The translations under genes and the position numbers were made by a program. The notes beneath the pieces were generated by a model that worked only from the letters and a program-made list of their open reading frames with translations, was not told the DNA's origin and made no database searches. A stretch of DNA of 63,349 nucleotides from the NCBI GenBank assembly GCA_002348095.1, contig DDYT01000008.1, forward strand, positions 1 through 63,349, read 5' to 3'. This document shows positions 43,429 through 51,948 of the stretch, piece after piece; position 1 is the first letter of the stretch; every line of letters begins with the position of its first letter. This stretch comes from Erysipelotrichaceae bacterium UBA2227. GTDB lineage: Bacteria; Bacillota_I; Bacilli_A; Erysipelotrichales; Erysipelotrichaceae.

Positions 43429-44442
43429 TTATGGAAACGTAGCCAAGTTTTTATTTTGCTTTTCTTCTATGTCTTTCCAGTATCGATTGATTCTGTGATT
43501 GACCGGTATAGGATATGGTTTGGGTGTAGCTGATTGGTAAGCTTCTTCTCTGACTTGACTCGGAGTCTTGCCTTTGTATCGTTTTTGAGGTCTCTGATGA
43601 ATGTAGAAATCCATGTATCTAGGCAATGCTTCGAGGAAGTCTTGAATACTGCCGATATCGTAGAGGATGAACATCTCCTCCTTCATGGAACCTTGGAATC
43701 CTTCCATTGGACCATTATCAATGCAGTGGCCCACTCTGGACATGGACTGTGTAAATCCATTCTCTTTGAGTTGTGTCCCAAACACTTTTCTTGTATATTG
43801 AAATCCTCGGTCACTGTGGAATAAGGTATCCTGATGATCATGATCACTCAAGGCAGCCATGAAGCTTTCATCCACTAATGAAACATCATTTCTCAGTCCG
43901 GCGCTATACCCCACAGGGAAACGGTCATTGAGATCCAGGATAGTGCTGATATACACCTTCTTTTGGGTTCCGGGGATTTTCGTCTCCGTGATGTCTGCAC
44001 ACCATTTCTCATTGGGTTTGATTGCGTCAAACTCACGGCACAGGATATTCTCCGCAGCCACTTCCGGAGAGGATTTCAAATAAGTCTTTCGCTTCTTTCT
44101 CAGTACAGACTGAATTTCATTCACACACATCAGTCTGGCAATGCGTTTCTGATTGTATTTTTTCCCCAATTTCTTACTTACAACCTCAGTCATCTTGTAG
44201 GAACCATATAAATTATGCAGTTCTGTAGAAACTTCAAGTATCGCCTTCAATACTTCTTCATTTTCAAGCTCTTTTGGATTCGGATCCCGATGTAGCCATT
44301 TATAGTAAGCTGCTCTTGAAACGTTTAGTATCTTACACATCCACTCGATGGGCCACCCTTTCGTAGCATGGAATTCCCAGACAAGGGTATAGATCGTGAC
44401 TCTCTCTCTTTTAAGTGTTGCCTGACGCTTGTATTTGGGCAA
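43429..44442 (-). CDS. IS3-family transposase OrfB (DDE integrase)
   Basis: 337 residues. Core DDE acid residues in KWCADITETKIP, LFHSDRGFQYT and GPMEGFQGSMKEEMF, spacing typical of IS3. N-terminal part has HTH_21-like helices (GWPIEWMCKILNVSRAAYYKWL). TTG 44442 could start a separate OrfB, but the frame is open back through the A7 run in orfA, so a fused OrfAB by -1 frameshift is expected. Confidence 0.92.
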   Translation of the reverse strand: MPKYKRQATLKRERVTIYTLVWEFHATKGWPIEWMCKILNVSRAAYYKWLHRDPNPKELENEEVLKAILEVSTELHNLYGSYKMTEVVSKKLGKKYNQKRIARLMCVNEIQSVLRKKRKTYLKSSPEVAAENILCREFDAIKPNEKWCADITETKIPGTQKKVYISTILDLNDRFPVGYSAGLRNDVSLVDESFMAALSDHDHQDTLFHSDRGFQYTRKVFGTQLKENGFTQSMSRVGHCIDNGPMEGFQGSMKEEMFILYDIGSIQDFLEALPRYMDFYIHQRPQKRYKGKTPSQVREEAYQSATPKPYPIPVNHRINRYWKDIEEKQNKNLATFP

Positions 44443-44447
44443 TCTTC

Positions 44448-45059
44448 CTATCGCCGCCTTTCTGATTCCTCCAATTTTTTTAATAGTTCAAGCTCCATTT
44501 GGAGTTCTTTATTCTTGCGCTCCAACTTCTCGATCATTCGTTTCTGCTGCTCAGCCTCCGACAGTTCCTCCAAAGGTTTTCGGTGCCCCCGATGATCTTT
44601 TAGGCCATCTTCACCTTCAATCAGATATTTCCTTACCCAAGTGAAAATCTGACTGTAGGATACCCCGTAGTCTGATGCCGTGCCTTTGTAGTCTCTGTTG
44701 TGTTTAAGACAATGCTCTACCATCTGCTTACGCTCTTCGGCTGTAGTTTTCTTTCGCTCTGCCACATATACCTCCGGTTTCGGATGATAATCTTTCATCT
44801 CTTTGCCTTCAGTATACATCAAAATCCATTTCCAGAGTCGACTCGGAGATGGAATATTCATCTTGATGGCAATGTCTTCGATCGACCCTTTCCCTGCCAA
44901 GTATTCTTGTACCGCTGCCTCTTTGAACTCCTTGGTATAGGTTGCATTATGAGGCTGGTGTTTGAAACATTCGCTTCCATATGCACGGTAACGATGTGCC
45001 CATTCGCGTATCCGATGGCCTCCATGTTTCCTCATGTTAAGTGATTGTGCAATTTCCAT
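44448..45059 (-). CDS. IS3-family OrfA (helix-turn-helix protein)
   Basis: 203 residues with HTH segments (SIEDIAIKMNIPSPSRLWKWI and DYGVSYSQIFTWVRKYL) and a C-terminal leucine-rich coiled coil (ELSEAEQQKRMIEKLERKNK) for multimerisation. The frame stays open upstream of ATG 45059 and reads like further OrfA sequence (TTEQKIQACEDYLNGKF) to about 45120 but shows no usual start codon; the true start may be a rare codon. Confidence 0.88.
   Translation of the reverse strand: MEIAQSLNMRKHGGHRIREWAHRYRAYGSECFKHQPHNATYTKEFKEAAVQEYLAGKGSIEDIAIKMNIPSPSRLWKWILMYTEGKEMKDYHPKPEVYVAERKKTTAEERKQMVEHCLKHNRDYKGTASDYGVSYSQIFTWVRKYLIEGEDGLKDHRGHRKPLEELSEAEQQKRMIEKLERKNKELQMELELLKKLEESERRR
44475..44481 (-). promoter_or_regulatory. 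Probable -1 frameshift site of the IS3 element
   Basis: Seven As on the minus strand, in the orfA frame A AAA AAA; shifting back one base enters the orfB frame, which is open from here. Confidence 0.65.
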
Positions 45060-45171
45060 TGCACTAAACTTTCCATTAAGATAATCTTCACATGCTTGTA
45101 TCTTTTGTTCTGTTGTGTACTTTTTGTTTCTTCTCGTATAAAAACCCCCTTTTGGTTCTCAGAACTTTGTT

Positions 45172-45205
45172 TATTTGTTCTGTCTACCTTAAGGGGGTTA
45201 TATCA
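45172..45205 (-). repeat. IS3 right inverted repeat
   Basis: Minus strand reads TGATATAACCCCCTTAAG; followed on the plus strand by the ATC target copy. Confidence 0.88.
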
Positions 45206-45208
45206 ATC

Positions 45209-45217
45209 GTGCCTTTT
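45209..45217 (+). terminator. Right arm of the split dps terminator
   Basis: GTGCCTTTT, complementary to 43360-43368 and followed by more Ts. It lies 3 bases before the end of the converging diguanylate cyclase gene, whose transcript also lost this terminator. Confidence 0.75.
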
Positions 45218-45219
45218 TT

Positions 45220-46353
45220 TTATCCGCGTTTTACCTTTTTACCGTCTTTTTCCAAATACATTTTCTTATCGATGTGAATCATAAATTCCTCTTTGGACAT
45301 TTGATTAAAATCCCAAAGGTCATAGCCGATACTCAAGTTTATGGAAAAATCGAATTGCTTTTGCTCGTTGATTTGTTTCACATGACCTCGAATCCGGTCA
45401 ATGATGATTTCAAGGTCATGAATCGACTGGACTTCACATATCGCTACAAACTCATCGCCTCCGATGCGAGCAACGAAATCGGTGTTTCTGAAACTCTTTA
45501 GAAAGGCATCCGATACTTCCATTAACACTTTGTCACCGATGTCATGGCCAAAAACATCATTGATTCCTTTGAAGTTGTCGATATCGATCATCATACCGCC
45601 GTAAAGCTTTCTTGATGACTTACGCTTACTCAGCATATCGGAATAATACTCAAGTTCTTTGCGGGTGTACAGTCCGGTCATGAAATCCAGTTCCATGTTT
45701 TTTGATTGAATATAGATAAATGCGACCAAGAATGAAAACGTGATAGACGGGCCGATCAATAAAACACCAAAGTTGAGCGTCTGAAACATCCCTGCCAATG
45801 CCGGAGGTATGATGAAGAACATCAACGGGGCATAGTCGGCTTTGCGTATTTTGTTTCGGTTGAAATGTATGAGTAGCGCTGTGAGGGAGGCGTACATATA
45901 CGTTGTCACGGCGGATATATAAAATAAATCGCCGCGGATATAGACATTTTGCGCGTTGATGGTATAGAAATATCCAAACCAAGGGCTTAACAAGGAAAAG
46001 ATGAAATTGACGATCAGCGGCAGGATGGTTAATGGAAGCCACTTTCTGAAATGAACGAGATCCTTAAAAATATAGTAGTCATTATAGAAATACCACAAAA
46101 ATACGATCAGACACAGTACCGCATACTGGAGGGCATTTCCGTAAAGCAAGACACTGCGGGTAAAGAAATAGGAAGTACCGTCGATGCTGATAAACAACAC
46201 GTCCATCAGAATATAAATCATCAGCGATAATATCATGTATCGGAATAACTTTACTTTGAAATCGAGCAGATGATATTCTCTTTTTAAGTTGACAAAAATG
46301 AGTAACAAAATGAAAACGGAGTAAATGCTTAACTGAAGGGAAACCGGCATCAT
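45220..46353 (-). CDS. Membrane diguanylate cyclase (GGDEF), second copy
   Basis: About 377 residues: seven or eight membrane helices (about 5-220) resembling a 7TM sensory half, then a GGDEF domain with the active site GGDEF in VARIGGDEFVAIC and an inhibitory site RNTD five residues before it. ATG 46353 follows GGTGAG; an ATG 7 codons upstream lacks a ribosome site. Different membrane half from the enzyme at 30646-31749, so it probably senses another signal. Confidence 0.87.
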   Translation of the reverse strand: MMPVSLQLSIYSVFILLLIFVNLKREYHLLDFKVKLFRYMILSLMIYILMDVLFISIDGTSYFFTRSVLLYGNALQYAVLCLIVFLWYFYNDYYIFKDLVHFRKWLPLTILPLIVNFIFSLLSPWFGYFYTINAQNVYIRGDLFYISAVTTYMYASLTALLIHFNRNKIRKADYAPLMFFIIPPALAGMFQTLNFGVLLIGPSITFSFLVAFIYIQSKNMELDFMTGLYTRKELEYYSDMLSKRKSSRKLYGGMMIDIDNFKGINDVFGHDIGDKVLMEVSDAFLKSFRNTDFVARIGGDEFVAICEVQSIHDLEIIIDRIRGHVKQINEQKQFDFSINLSIGYDLWDFNQMSKEEFMIHIDKKMYLEKDGKKVKRG

Positions 46354-46513
46354 CTCACCAACTTTCAACGGCATTGCATAAAGTATATCACTATTGAAAG
46401 TCGTTCACAATACACCGATTTGCTGAATTTACACATCAGACATCATTGTTTTTCGATTACTGTTGAGAAGCATATGACTATTATGATAGACTTGAAGTAT
46501 CGAAAGGGGAACT

Positions 46514-46533
46514 TGTCTGAGGGCAATCAGACA
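46514..46533 (+). other. Short hairpin directly before a ribosome site
   Basis: TGTCTGA-N6-TCAGACA, perfect 7-bp arms, immediately followed by the GGGGGAG site of the next gene. Could be a 5' mRNA element; no ligand class recognised. Confidence 0.4.
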
Positions 46534-46545
46534 GGGGGAGTAAAC

Positions 46546-47388
46546 ATGAAATATTTTGAAGATGCTTTTCGTTTTGTGACTAAGAATTATCTGATCATTA
46601 TTCCGATTTTTATCGCAACTTTAGTACCGGCACTGCTCATTATCGGCAATGCGCCATCACCGGCAGATATACAGGCAATATTCAATGATTTTGCGGCCTA
46701 TCCTGATTACTTTATGAGCAATCCAGGTGCATTTTTCGATGCGCTTCAACAGGCCGGTGCCGGCAGCTCTGCAAGCAGCGGAACCATTTCCACGATCCTC
46801 AACATCATGGCGATCCCAATGACCGCCGGACTGATCAAAATGGGATTAAGTTCGGGAAATGTCTCGATCAATGACTTTGCGCCTGCACTGAGCGCAAACA
46901 TCGGAAAATATCTGAGGTTCTTTCTGGCTATCATCGTATTTTTCATCGTAGGCGTTATCGCCGTGGTGCTGATTTTCATCGCTTTGGTTTCCGTGATGTT
47001 GTTAAGCGAGTCCGGTTGGGTAATCTTCTTCTTAGGTGTCGTGCTGCTAAGTTTCGGTGCACTTGCGCTTTCCGTCTTTCTATCCTTCTGGTTCTATGCC
47101 ATGGTATTGGATGATCTGAAGGTCATGGAGGCCTTTAAAAAATCATTCGCCGTCGCGAAGCGCTGCTTCTGGACGTTGATCGGCATCAGTATCCTGATAG
47201 CCCTCATACAAGGGTTAGCCGGCATCGTTATCGGTTGGTTTGCTGTTATTCCGGTGTTGCCGACTGTGTTGACCAGCGCCGTATCAGCCTTTGCCAGTGT
47301 TGTTCATACGGTGTTTCTCTTTAAGATTTACCGATCTTTTCAACCGGCAGCTCGGGCTGAGTTTGAAGAGGTCAATGTAATCTATTAG
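46546..47388 (+). CDS. Unknown multi-helix membrane protein
   Basis: 280 residues with six hydrophobic stretches: one near 15-35, a soluble loop (about 40-85), a helix near 90-110 and four in the C-terminal half, where repeated short motifs (FWFYAMVLDDLKVMEAFKKS) look like the DUF975/YciC-type membrane families in general layout. I cannot name it. ATG 46546 follows GGGGGAG. Own terminator; no operon partner. Confidence 0.7.
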   Translation: MKYFEDAFRFVTKNYLIIIPIFIATLVPALLIIGNAPSPADIQAIFNDFAAYPDYFMSNPGAFFDALQQAGAGSSASSGTISTILNIMAIPMTAGLIKMGLSSGNVSINDFAPALSANIGKYLRFFLAIIVFFIVGVIAVVLIFIALVSVMLLSESGWVIFFLGVVLLSFGALALSVFLSFWFYAMVLDDLKVMEAFKKSFAVAKRCFWTLIGISILIALIQGLAGIVIGWFAVIPVLPTVLTSAVSAFASVVHTVFLFKIYRSFQPAARAEFEEVNVIY

Positions 47389-47432
47389 AAGTAAGAGACC
47401 TTTGCTCGAATTTGATTTATTTGAGAATATTC

Positions 47433-47462
47433 GAGGATCCTTTTGGCGGATCCTCTTTTTTG
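47433..47462 (+). terminator. Terminator of the membrane-protein gene
   Basis: GAGGATCC/GGATCCTC with 7-base loop and TTTTTT. Confidence 0.88.
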
Positions 47463-47493
47463 TGCGATTGAGACAAAAAACGTCGCTGGAAAG

Positions 47494-47522
47494 TTGAATT
47501 TTGATAAATTCATGTATACAAT
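47494..47522 (+). promoter_or_regulatory. Promoter of arcC-ndk
   Basis: TTGAAT (47494-47499) and TACAAT (47517-47522), 17-base spacing; leader of about 95 bases before arcC. Confidence 0.65.
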
Positions 47523-47621
47523 GCACAATATGGCGACCTGATTTTTATATGTTGTGAACATTGTCGGCAATAGAGGGTTGTGAGAAAATGAAAGCGCTTA
47601 GAGAAAGAATTGAGGAAACAT

Positions 47622-48548
47622 ATGAAAATCGTCATCGCACTGGGCGGAAACGCTTTGGGAAACTCACCCCAAGAACAATTGTCATTAGTTAAAAATACGG
47701 CCAAACCGTTGGTCGATCTGATTGAGGAAGGTCATCAGCTGGTCATTGCCCATGGCAACGGACCGCAAGTCGGAATGATCAATCTGGCCATGGAAGTATC
47801 CAATGAGAAAGCCAATACGCCGATCATGCCTTTTGCGGAATGTGGGGCGATGAGTCAGGGATACATCGGCTATCATTTACAGAATGCAATCCGTGAGGAA
47901 CTGCGCCGTCGCAACATCAACAAAGAAGTAGTAACCGTTGTTACGCAGGTCGTCGTGGATGAAAATGATCCGGGATTCAAACATCCGACCAAGCCGATCG
48001 GCGGATTCCATACACTGGAAGAATCGAAACAGCTGGAGCAGACCAAGGGGTATCAGATGGTCGAAGATTCCGGACGGGGTTACCGTCGGGTCGTACCGAG
48101 CCCCAAGCCGGTCGATGTCGTTGAGAAAAATGTGGTTAAAGCCTTGGTGAACGACGGAGTCGTCGTGATTACGGTGGGTGGCGGCGGGATCCCGGTCATC
48201 AAAACGCAATTTGGATATCATGGCGTGGATGCGGTCATCGATAAGGATTTTGCCTCAGCGAAAGTCGCTGAAATTTTGCAGGCAGATTATCTGTTTATCC
48301 TGACAGCCATTGACCGGGTCATGATCAATTACAATAAGCCCAATCAGAAGGCGTTGGATGTTATCACCGTTGAAGAAGCGAAGCAGTACATCGGTGAAAA
48401 CCACTTTGCTCCCGGCAGTATGCTTCCTAAAGTTCAGGCGGCTATTGACTTTATTGAGCACAATCCGAAAGGGACGGCCATTATCGCCGCTCTGGAAAAA
48501 GCGAAAGATGCAATTGCCGGTTTGAGCGGAACCAAGATTGTGAGATAA
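47622..48548 (+). CDS. arcC: Carbamate kinase
   Basis: 308 residues, amino acid kinase fold. KIVIALGGNALGNS at the start, AHGNGPQVGMINLAME, TVGGGGIPVIK and FAPGSMLPKVQAAIDF are typical. Makes ATP from carbamoyl phosphate or the reverse. No arcA or arcB next to it, so the source of carbamoyl phosphate is not shown here. ATG 47622 preferred over TTG 47610, since family members begin at this point. Followed after 4 bases by ndk. Confidence 0.94.
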   Translation: MKIVIALGGNALGNSPQEQLSLVKNTAKPLVDLIEEGHQLVIAHGNGPQVGMINLAMEVSNEKANTPIMPFAECGAMSQGYIGYHLQNAIREELRRRNINKEVVTVVTQVVVDENDPGFKHPTKPIGGFHTLEESKQLEQTKGYQMVEDSGRGYRRVVPSPKPVDVVEKNVVKALVNDGVVVITVGGGGIPVIKTQFGYHGVDAVIDKDFASAKVAEILQADYLFILTAIDRVMINYNKPNQKALDVITVEEAKQYIGENHFAPGSMLPKVQAAIDFIEHNPKGTAIIAALEKAKDAIAGLSGTKIVR

Positions 48549-48552
48549 ACCT

Positions 48553-48999
48553 ATGAAATCAACGTTTATCTTTTTAAAGCCGGATGCCCTGAAGCGCGGA
48601 TTGAAAGAAGCGATCCTGAAATACTTCACGGATAGAGATTTTCATATTGCCAGAAAACAGGAAGTGACGGTTGATGCACAGACGATTCTCAGTCACTATC
48701 AGGAAGTCATCGAACGGATTGGCAGCGAGGATTTCAGACAAGGGGTTTTGCGAGAATTTGTAAACGAAACGATCGTAGCCATGGAGCTGAAACATACTCG
48801 TGAAGATGTCGTTGCCTGGGTGAGAGACTTGATCGGAGCGACCGATCCGGCCAAAGCCCGTCCCGATACGATCCGGGGAATGTATGGTGAAGATTCCATG
48901 GAACAAGCCCGTTTGGACAATCGAATGTTGCGCAATCTGATCCATGCGTCGGACAGCGATGAGAATGCCATACAGGAATTGAAATTATGGTTTGAATAA
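48553..48999 (+). CDS. ndk: Nucleoside diphosphate kinase, divergent
   Basis: 148 residues. TFIFLKPDALKRG, GATDPAKARPDTIRGMYG and the catalytic-His segment NLIHASDSDENA (His near residue 130) are present. The usual NxxHGSDS has become NLIHASDS, and the protein is slightly longer than the common 135-150. Keeps NTP pools in balance. Cotranscribed with arcC. Confidence 0.88.
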   Translation: MKSTFIFLKPDALKRGLKEAILKYFTDRDFHIARKQEVTVDAQTILSHYQEVIERIGSEDFRQGVLREFVNETIVAMELKHTREDVVAWVRDLIGATDPAKARPDTIRGMYGEDSMEQARLDNRMLRNLIHASDSDENAIQELKLWFE

Positions 49000-49022
49000 C
49001 CGGTGCGATGCATCGGTTTTTT
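48998..49022 (+). terminator. Terminator after ndk
   Basis: AACCG/CGGTT and TGC/GCA arms with GAT loop, then TTTTTT. Confidence 0.8.
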
Positions 49023-49043
49023 ATATTATTGAAGCAATCAGAC

Positions 49044-49052
49044 TGTTATAAT
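49044..49052 (+). promoter_or_regulatory. Extended -10 promoter
   Basis: TGTTATAAT 25 bases before the next gene; no clear -35. Confidence 0.55.
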
Positions 49053-49076
49053 ATAAATAAGAACGAAGGTGATGTT

Positions 49077-49742
49077 ATGAAGAAAGTTCTTCTTGTATCG
49101 CTATTTCTCACGGTTTTTCTCTCCTTTTGCTCAAACATCATCGATGACAATCCGGACAGTCACAGTTCAGCATCACTGGCCCAGTTTCGTGCCGGAGAGA
49201 TCAAGGAATATCAAGGCAAACTTTTAAGTCCGGCTGTCGGACCGCGGGATAATTCGATCCAAGGGGTACAGGTCATCGATATCAATACGTATACACTTCG
49301 GGTCACAGGGCTTGTCAATAATGACTTGGTATTGACCTATCCGCAAATCCTGGAATTGACTACATACAAACGACTGATCACGCTGTACTGTGTCGAAGGT
49401 TGGGATGCGACCATCCTTTGGGAAGGGATATCTTTGGTGGAACTGATTGAACGGGCGAATCCGCGCAGTGAAGCCGTGACCGTGATATTCCATGCGGCGG
49501 ATGGGTATACGACTTCATTGCCTTGGTCGCTGATCAAAGAAAAGCAATTGATTTTGGCCTATAAAGCCAATGAAATTGTGTTACCGCCGGAAATGGGCTA
49601 TCCGCTGATTGTGGTCGCCGAAGATAAGCTGGGGTATAAGTGGGCTCGCTGGGTAACGAAAATCGAGCTGTCCGATAATAAAGATTATAAGGGCTATTGG
49701 GAGTCGCGGGGATATACCAATGAGGCAGATATCAACCGCTGA
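49077..49742 (+). CDS. Exported molybdopterin-domain (sulfite oxidase-like) protein
   Basis: 221 residues. Hydrophobic N-terminus MKKVLLVSLFLTVFLSFC may be a lipoprotein signal (Cys18), though Phe before the Cys is atypical. The oxidoreductase molybdopterin-binding domain spans about 60-205: LRVTGLVNNDLVLTYPQIL, the presumed Mo ligand Cys in TLYCVEGWDATILWEGI, and GYPLIVVAEDKLGYKWARW. ATG 49077 follows GAAGGTGATG. It may pair with a membrane cytochrome elsewhere; none is adjacent. Confidence 0.82.
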   Translation: MKKVLLVSLFLTVFLSFCSNIIDDNPDSHSSASLAQFRAGEIKEYQGKLLSPAVGPRDNSIQGVQVIDINTYTLRVTGLVNNDLVLTYPQILELTTYKRLITLYCVEGWDATILWEGISLVELIERANPRSEAVTVIFHAADGYTTSLPWSLIKEKQLILAYKANEIVLPPEMGYPLIVVAEDKLGYKWARWVTKIELSDNKDYKGYWESRGYTNEADINR

Positions 49743-49775
49743 AAATGATCCAATCGATAGAAATGAAGGAAACGT

Positions 49776-50777
49776 ATGACACTGATACTGATCATTACAT
49801 TGTTGTTGGTAGGGGCTTCGATCTTTGTCAACGGCTGGACCGATGCGCCAAATGCGATTGCCACGGTCGTTTCAACGCGGGTATTGCATCCGCGGGCAGC
49901 AATCCTTTTGGGAGCCGTTATGAATTTCTTCGGAGTGTTTCTTATGGGAACGGCGGTGGCTTCGACGACTGCGAGCATCGTGACGATCGGCAGCGGATCG
50001 CAAGCCTTAGTCACTCTGGCTGCGGCACAGCTCTCGATCGTGCTGTGGGCGGTGGGGGCCTGGCGTTATGGTATTCCGACCAGTGAGAGTCATGCGCTGA
50101 TTGCCGGACTGATGGGAGCCGGAATGTCGCTGGGCGGACTGTCCGTATTCAACATGGACAGTGTCATCAAGGTTTTGTGGGGTCTGTTTATTTCTTCTGT
50201 TGTCGGATTTGCATTGGGGTTGATACTGACGAAACTCGTGAAGCATTTGTTTCGAAACGTTAAGCGTCGCGCCGCAAACCGTTTCTTCTCCATCGGTCAG
50301 ATTCTCAGTGCGTCACTGATGGCGTTTAGTCACGGCGCTCAGGACGGTCAGAAATTTATGGGCATCATGGTGTTGGCACTGATCGTCGGGCAGATTCTGC
50401 CGGCTCCCATCGGCACTATGGTCATACCGATTTGGGTCATGATTGCGGCGTCCGTGCTGATGGCCGTCGGGACGTCGATCGGCGGCTATCGGATTATCAA
50501 GACGATGGGTATGGATATGGTGTCTTTACAGAAATATCAGGGATTTGCGGCGGAGGTTGCGGCTTCGGGCAGTATGCTGGTAGCCACCGCCTTGGGCATT
50601 CCGTTGAGTACGACCAATACCAAAGGCACGGCGATGATGGGTGCCGGTGCAGCTGAAGGGCTCGAGAAGGTAAATTGGGATATTGCAAAGGAAATGTTTA
50701 CCGCCTGGATATTGACCTTTCCGGCATGCATGATTTTGGGATATGTATTTGCGACTGTATTTCGCAGTCTGATTTAG
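49776..50777 (+). CDS. pit: PiT-family inorganic phosphate transporter
   Basis: 333 residues, about 10 helices. The two PiT signatures are present: NGWTDAPNAIATVVSTRVL near residues 19-37 and SMLVATALGIPLSTTNTKGTAMMG in the second half, here seen around PLSTTNTKGTAMMGAG. Symports phosphate with cations. Followed by its DUF47 partner after 9 bases. Confidence 0.93.
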   Translation: MTLILIITLLLVGASIFVNGWTDAPNAIATVVSTRVLHPRAAILLGAVMNFFGVFLMGTAVASTTASIVTIGSGSQALVTLAAAQLSIVLWAVGAWRYGIPTSESHALIAGLMGAGMSLGGLSVFNMDSVIKVLWGLFISSVVGFALGLILTKLVKHLFRNVKRRAANRFFSIGQILSASLMAFSHGAQDGQKFMGIMVLALIVGQILPAPIGTMVIPIWVMIAASVLMAVGTSIGGYRIIKTMGMDMVSLQKYQGFAAEVAASGSMLVATALGIPLSTTNTKGTAMMGAGAAEGLEKVNWDIAKEMFTAWILTFPACMILGYVFATVFRSLI

Positions 50778-50786
50778 GAGGGCATC

Positions 50787-51443
50787 ATGGCCATATCGTG
50801 GATTAAGAAAATAACAGGAATCGTCGTCAAAAGCGATATCGACTATTTTGAGATGTTTGTCAGAGGTTCGGAAATATCTTTGAAGGCAGCCTTGGCGATG
50901 AAAACGGCGTTTGCGGATGAGCAGATCAATGAGCATGAACTGATCAAAATCCGTGACATCGAGCATGAAGGCGATCATCATATCCATCAGTGCTTGCAGA
51001 TCGTCAATGATGCTTTCATCACGCCGATCGATCAGTCGGATTTGCTTGATATCCTTAAGGGCATTGAGGATGTCACCGATTACATCGATGATGTGGCGGC
51101 GCATTGCTATATGTTGGATATACGCAGTTCGGATATGTTTATCGATAAGTTTATTGAGATTATCGTAGTGACCTGTCATAAGCAGGTTGAGCTGATGAAA
51201 CAGCTTAAAAATATTAAGAAGCTTCCCTATGAACAGATGAAAGCGCTGATCAATGAGATCAACTCTTTGGAAGAGGATGCCGATTTGGTGTATCAGATGG
51301 GCATGCGTCACTTATTTACCAACGGCTTGGATCCGGTGGAAATCGTCCGTCGAAAAGAAATCTATATCCGGTTGGAGGATGTTTTGGACGGTTTGGAGCG
51401 GGTGGCCAATGTCGTGTACAGTCTGATGGTGGCGAAGCTGTGA
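50787..51443 (+). CDS. DUF47/PhoU-like protein, partner of the phosphate transporter
   Basis: 218 residues, all-helical, PhoU-like fold with acid metal-binding repeats (IRDIEHEGDHHIHQ and INSLEEDADLVYQMGMRHLF). These proteins regulate the PiT transporter encoded with them. AGGAGG lies just before ATG 50787. Confidence 0.9.
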   Translation: MAISWIKKITGIVVKSDIDYFEMFVRGSEISLKAALAMKTAFADEQINEHELIKIRDIEHEGDHHIHQCLQIVNDAFITPIDQSDLLDILKGIEDVTDYIDDVAAHCYMLDIRSSDMFIDKFIEIIVVTCHKQVELMKQLKNIKKLPYEQMKALINEINSLEEDADLVYQMGMRHLFTNGLDPVEIVRRKEIYIRLEDVLDGLERVANVVYSLMVAKL

Positions 51444-51478
51444 TTTAACCCAAAGATACAATAATATAGGAGAAAAAC

Positions 51479-51919
51479 ATGGTCATGATGACATTTACGG
51501 TTGAAGAAGCCTTGCGATATGCCAAAGAATCGGCTATTGAACAGTGGGTCCACAATTTCCTCAATTCAGCAGGGAATAACAAGCCGTTCTCAGATGGTTT
51601 GAAATTGCAAAAGCGATATTGGACCGGACCTTTTGAAATCCGGTTGGATCGGCTGACAAGATGCTGCGGTCCCGAACCGGAGATGAAGTATTATATTGCG
51701 CCCGAGTCGTGGGAGAAAGAGATCAAAACATTCTGCACGCTGATTCAAGAAGGCTGGGATATGCCGCCGTTGATTGTTGAACATATAGACGGACAGCTCA
51801 TTGTCAATGATGGCAACCATCGGTTGGAAGCGATGATTCGTATGAAGATACAGACAGGCTGGGTCATTGTATGGAATTCCCATGTTCAACAGGAGATTCA
51901 CCATTTCATTGCACAGTAA
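51479..51919 (+). CDS. Small protein with ParB-like motif
   Basis: 146 residues. MPPLIVEHIDGQLIVNDGNH then RLEAMIR resembles the ParB/sulfiredoxin-fold core with a DGNHR box. The N-terminal part (about 1-80) is not recognised. AGGAG 7 bases before ATG 51479. Role unknown; an amino-acid or nucleotide-handling ParB-like enzyme is only a guess. Confidence 0.65.
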   Translation: MVMMTFTVEEALRYAKESAIEQWVHNFLNSAGNNKPFSDGLKLQKRYWTGPFEIRLDRLTRCCGPEPEMKYYIAPESWEKEIKTFCTLIQEGWDMPPLIVEHIDGQLIVNDGNHRLEAMIRMKIQTGWVIVWNSHVQQEIHHFIAQ

Positions 51920-51920
51920 A

Positions 51921-51948
51921 AAGACCTTCGATCCGAAGGTCATTTTTG
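51921..51948. terminator. Bidirectional terminator
   Basis: GACCTTCG/CGAAGGTC, 3-base loop, T-runs on both strands; shared by the ParB-like gene and the converging PH-like gene. Confidence 0.9.

Larger units (their letters stand above)
43372..45205 (-). mobile_element. Intact IS3-family element (IS150-like)
   Basis: About 1834 bp bounded by 34-bp imperfect inverted repeats that begin TGATATGACCCC (left) and TGATATAACCCC (right) and share GTAGACAGA. A 3-bp target duplication ATC flanks it (43369-43371 and 45206-45208). It encodes OrfA and OrfB on the minus strand with an A7 frameshift site. All parts needed for movement appear intact, so insertion is recent. Confidence 0.93.

Noticed and set aside
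50526..51311. 261-codon minus-strand frame opposite pit and its DUF47 partner
   Set aside because: Antisense shadow across two well-supported genes.
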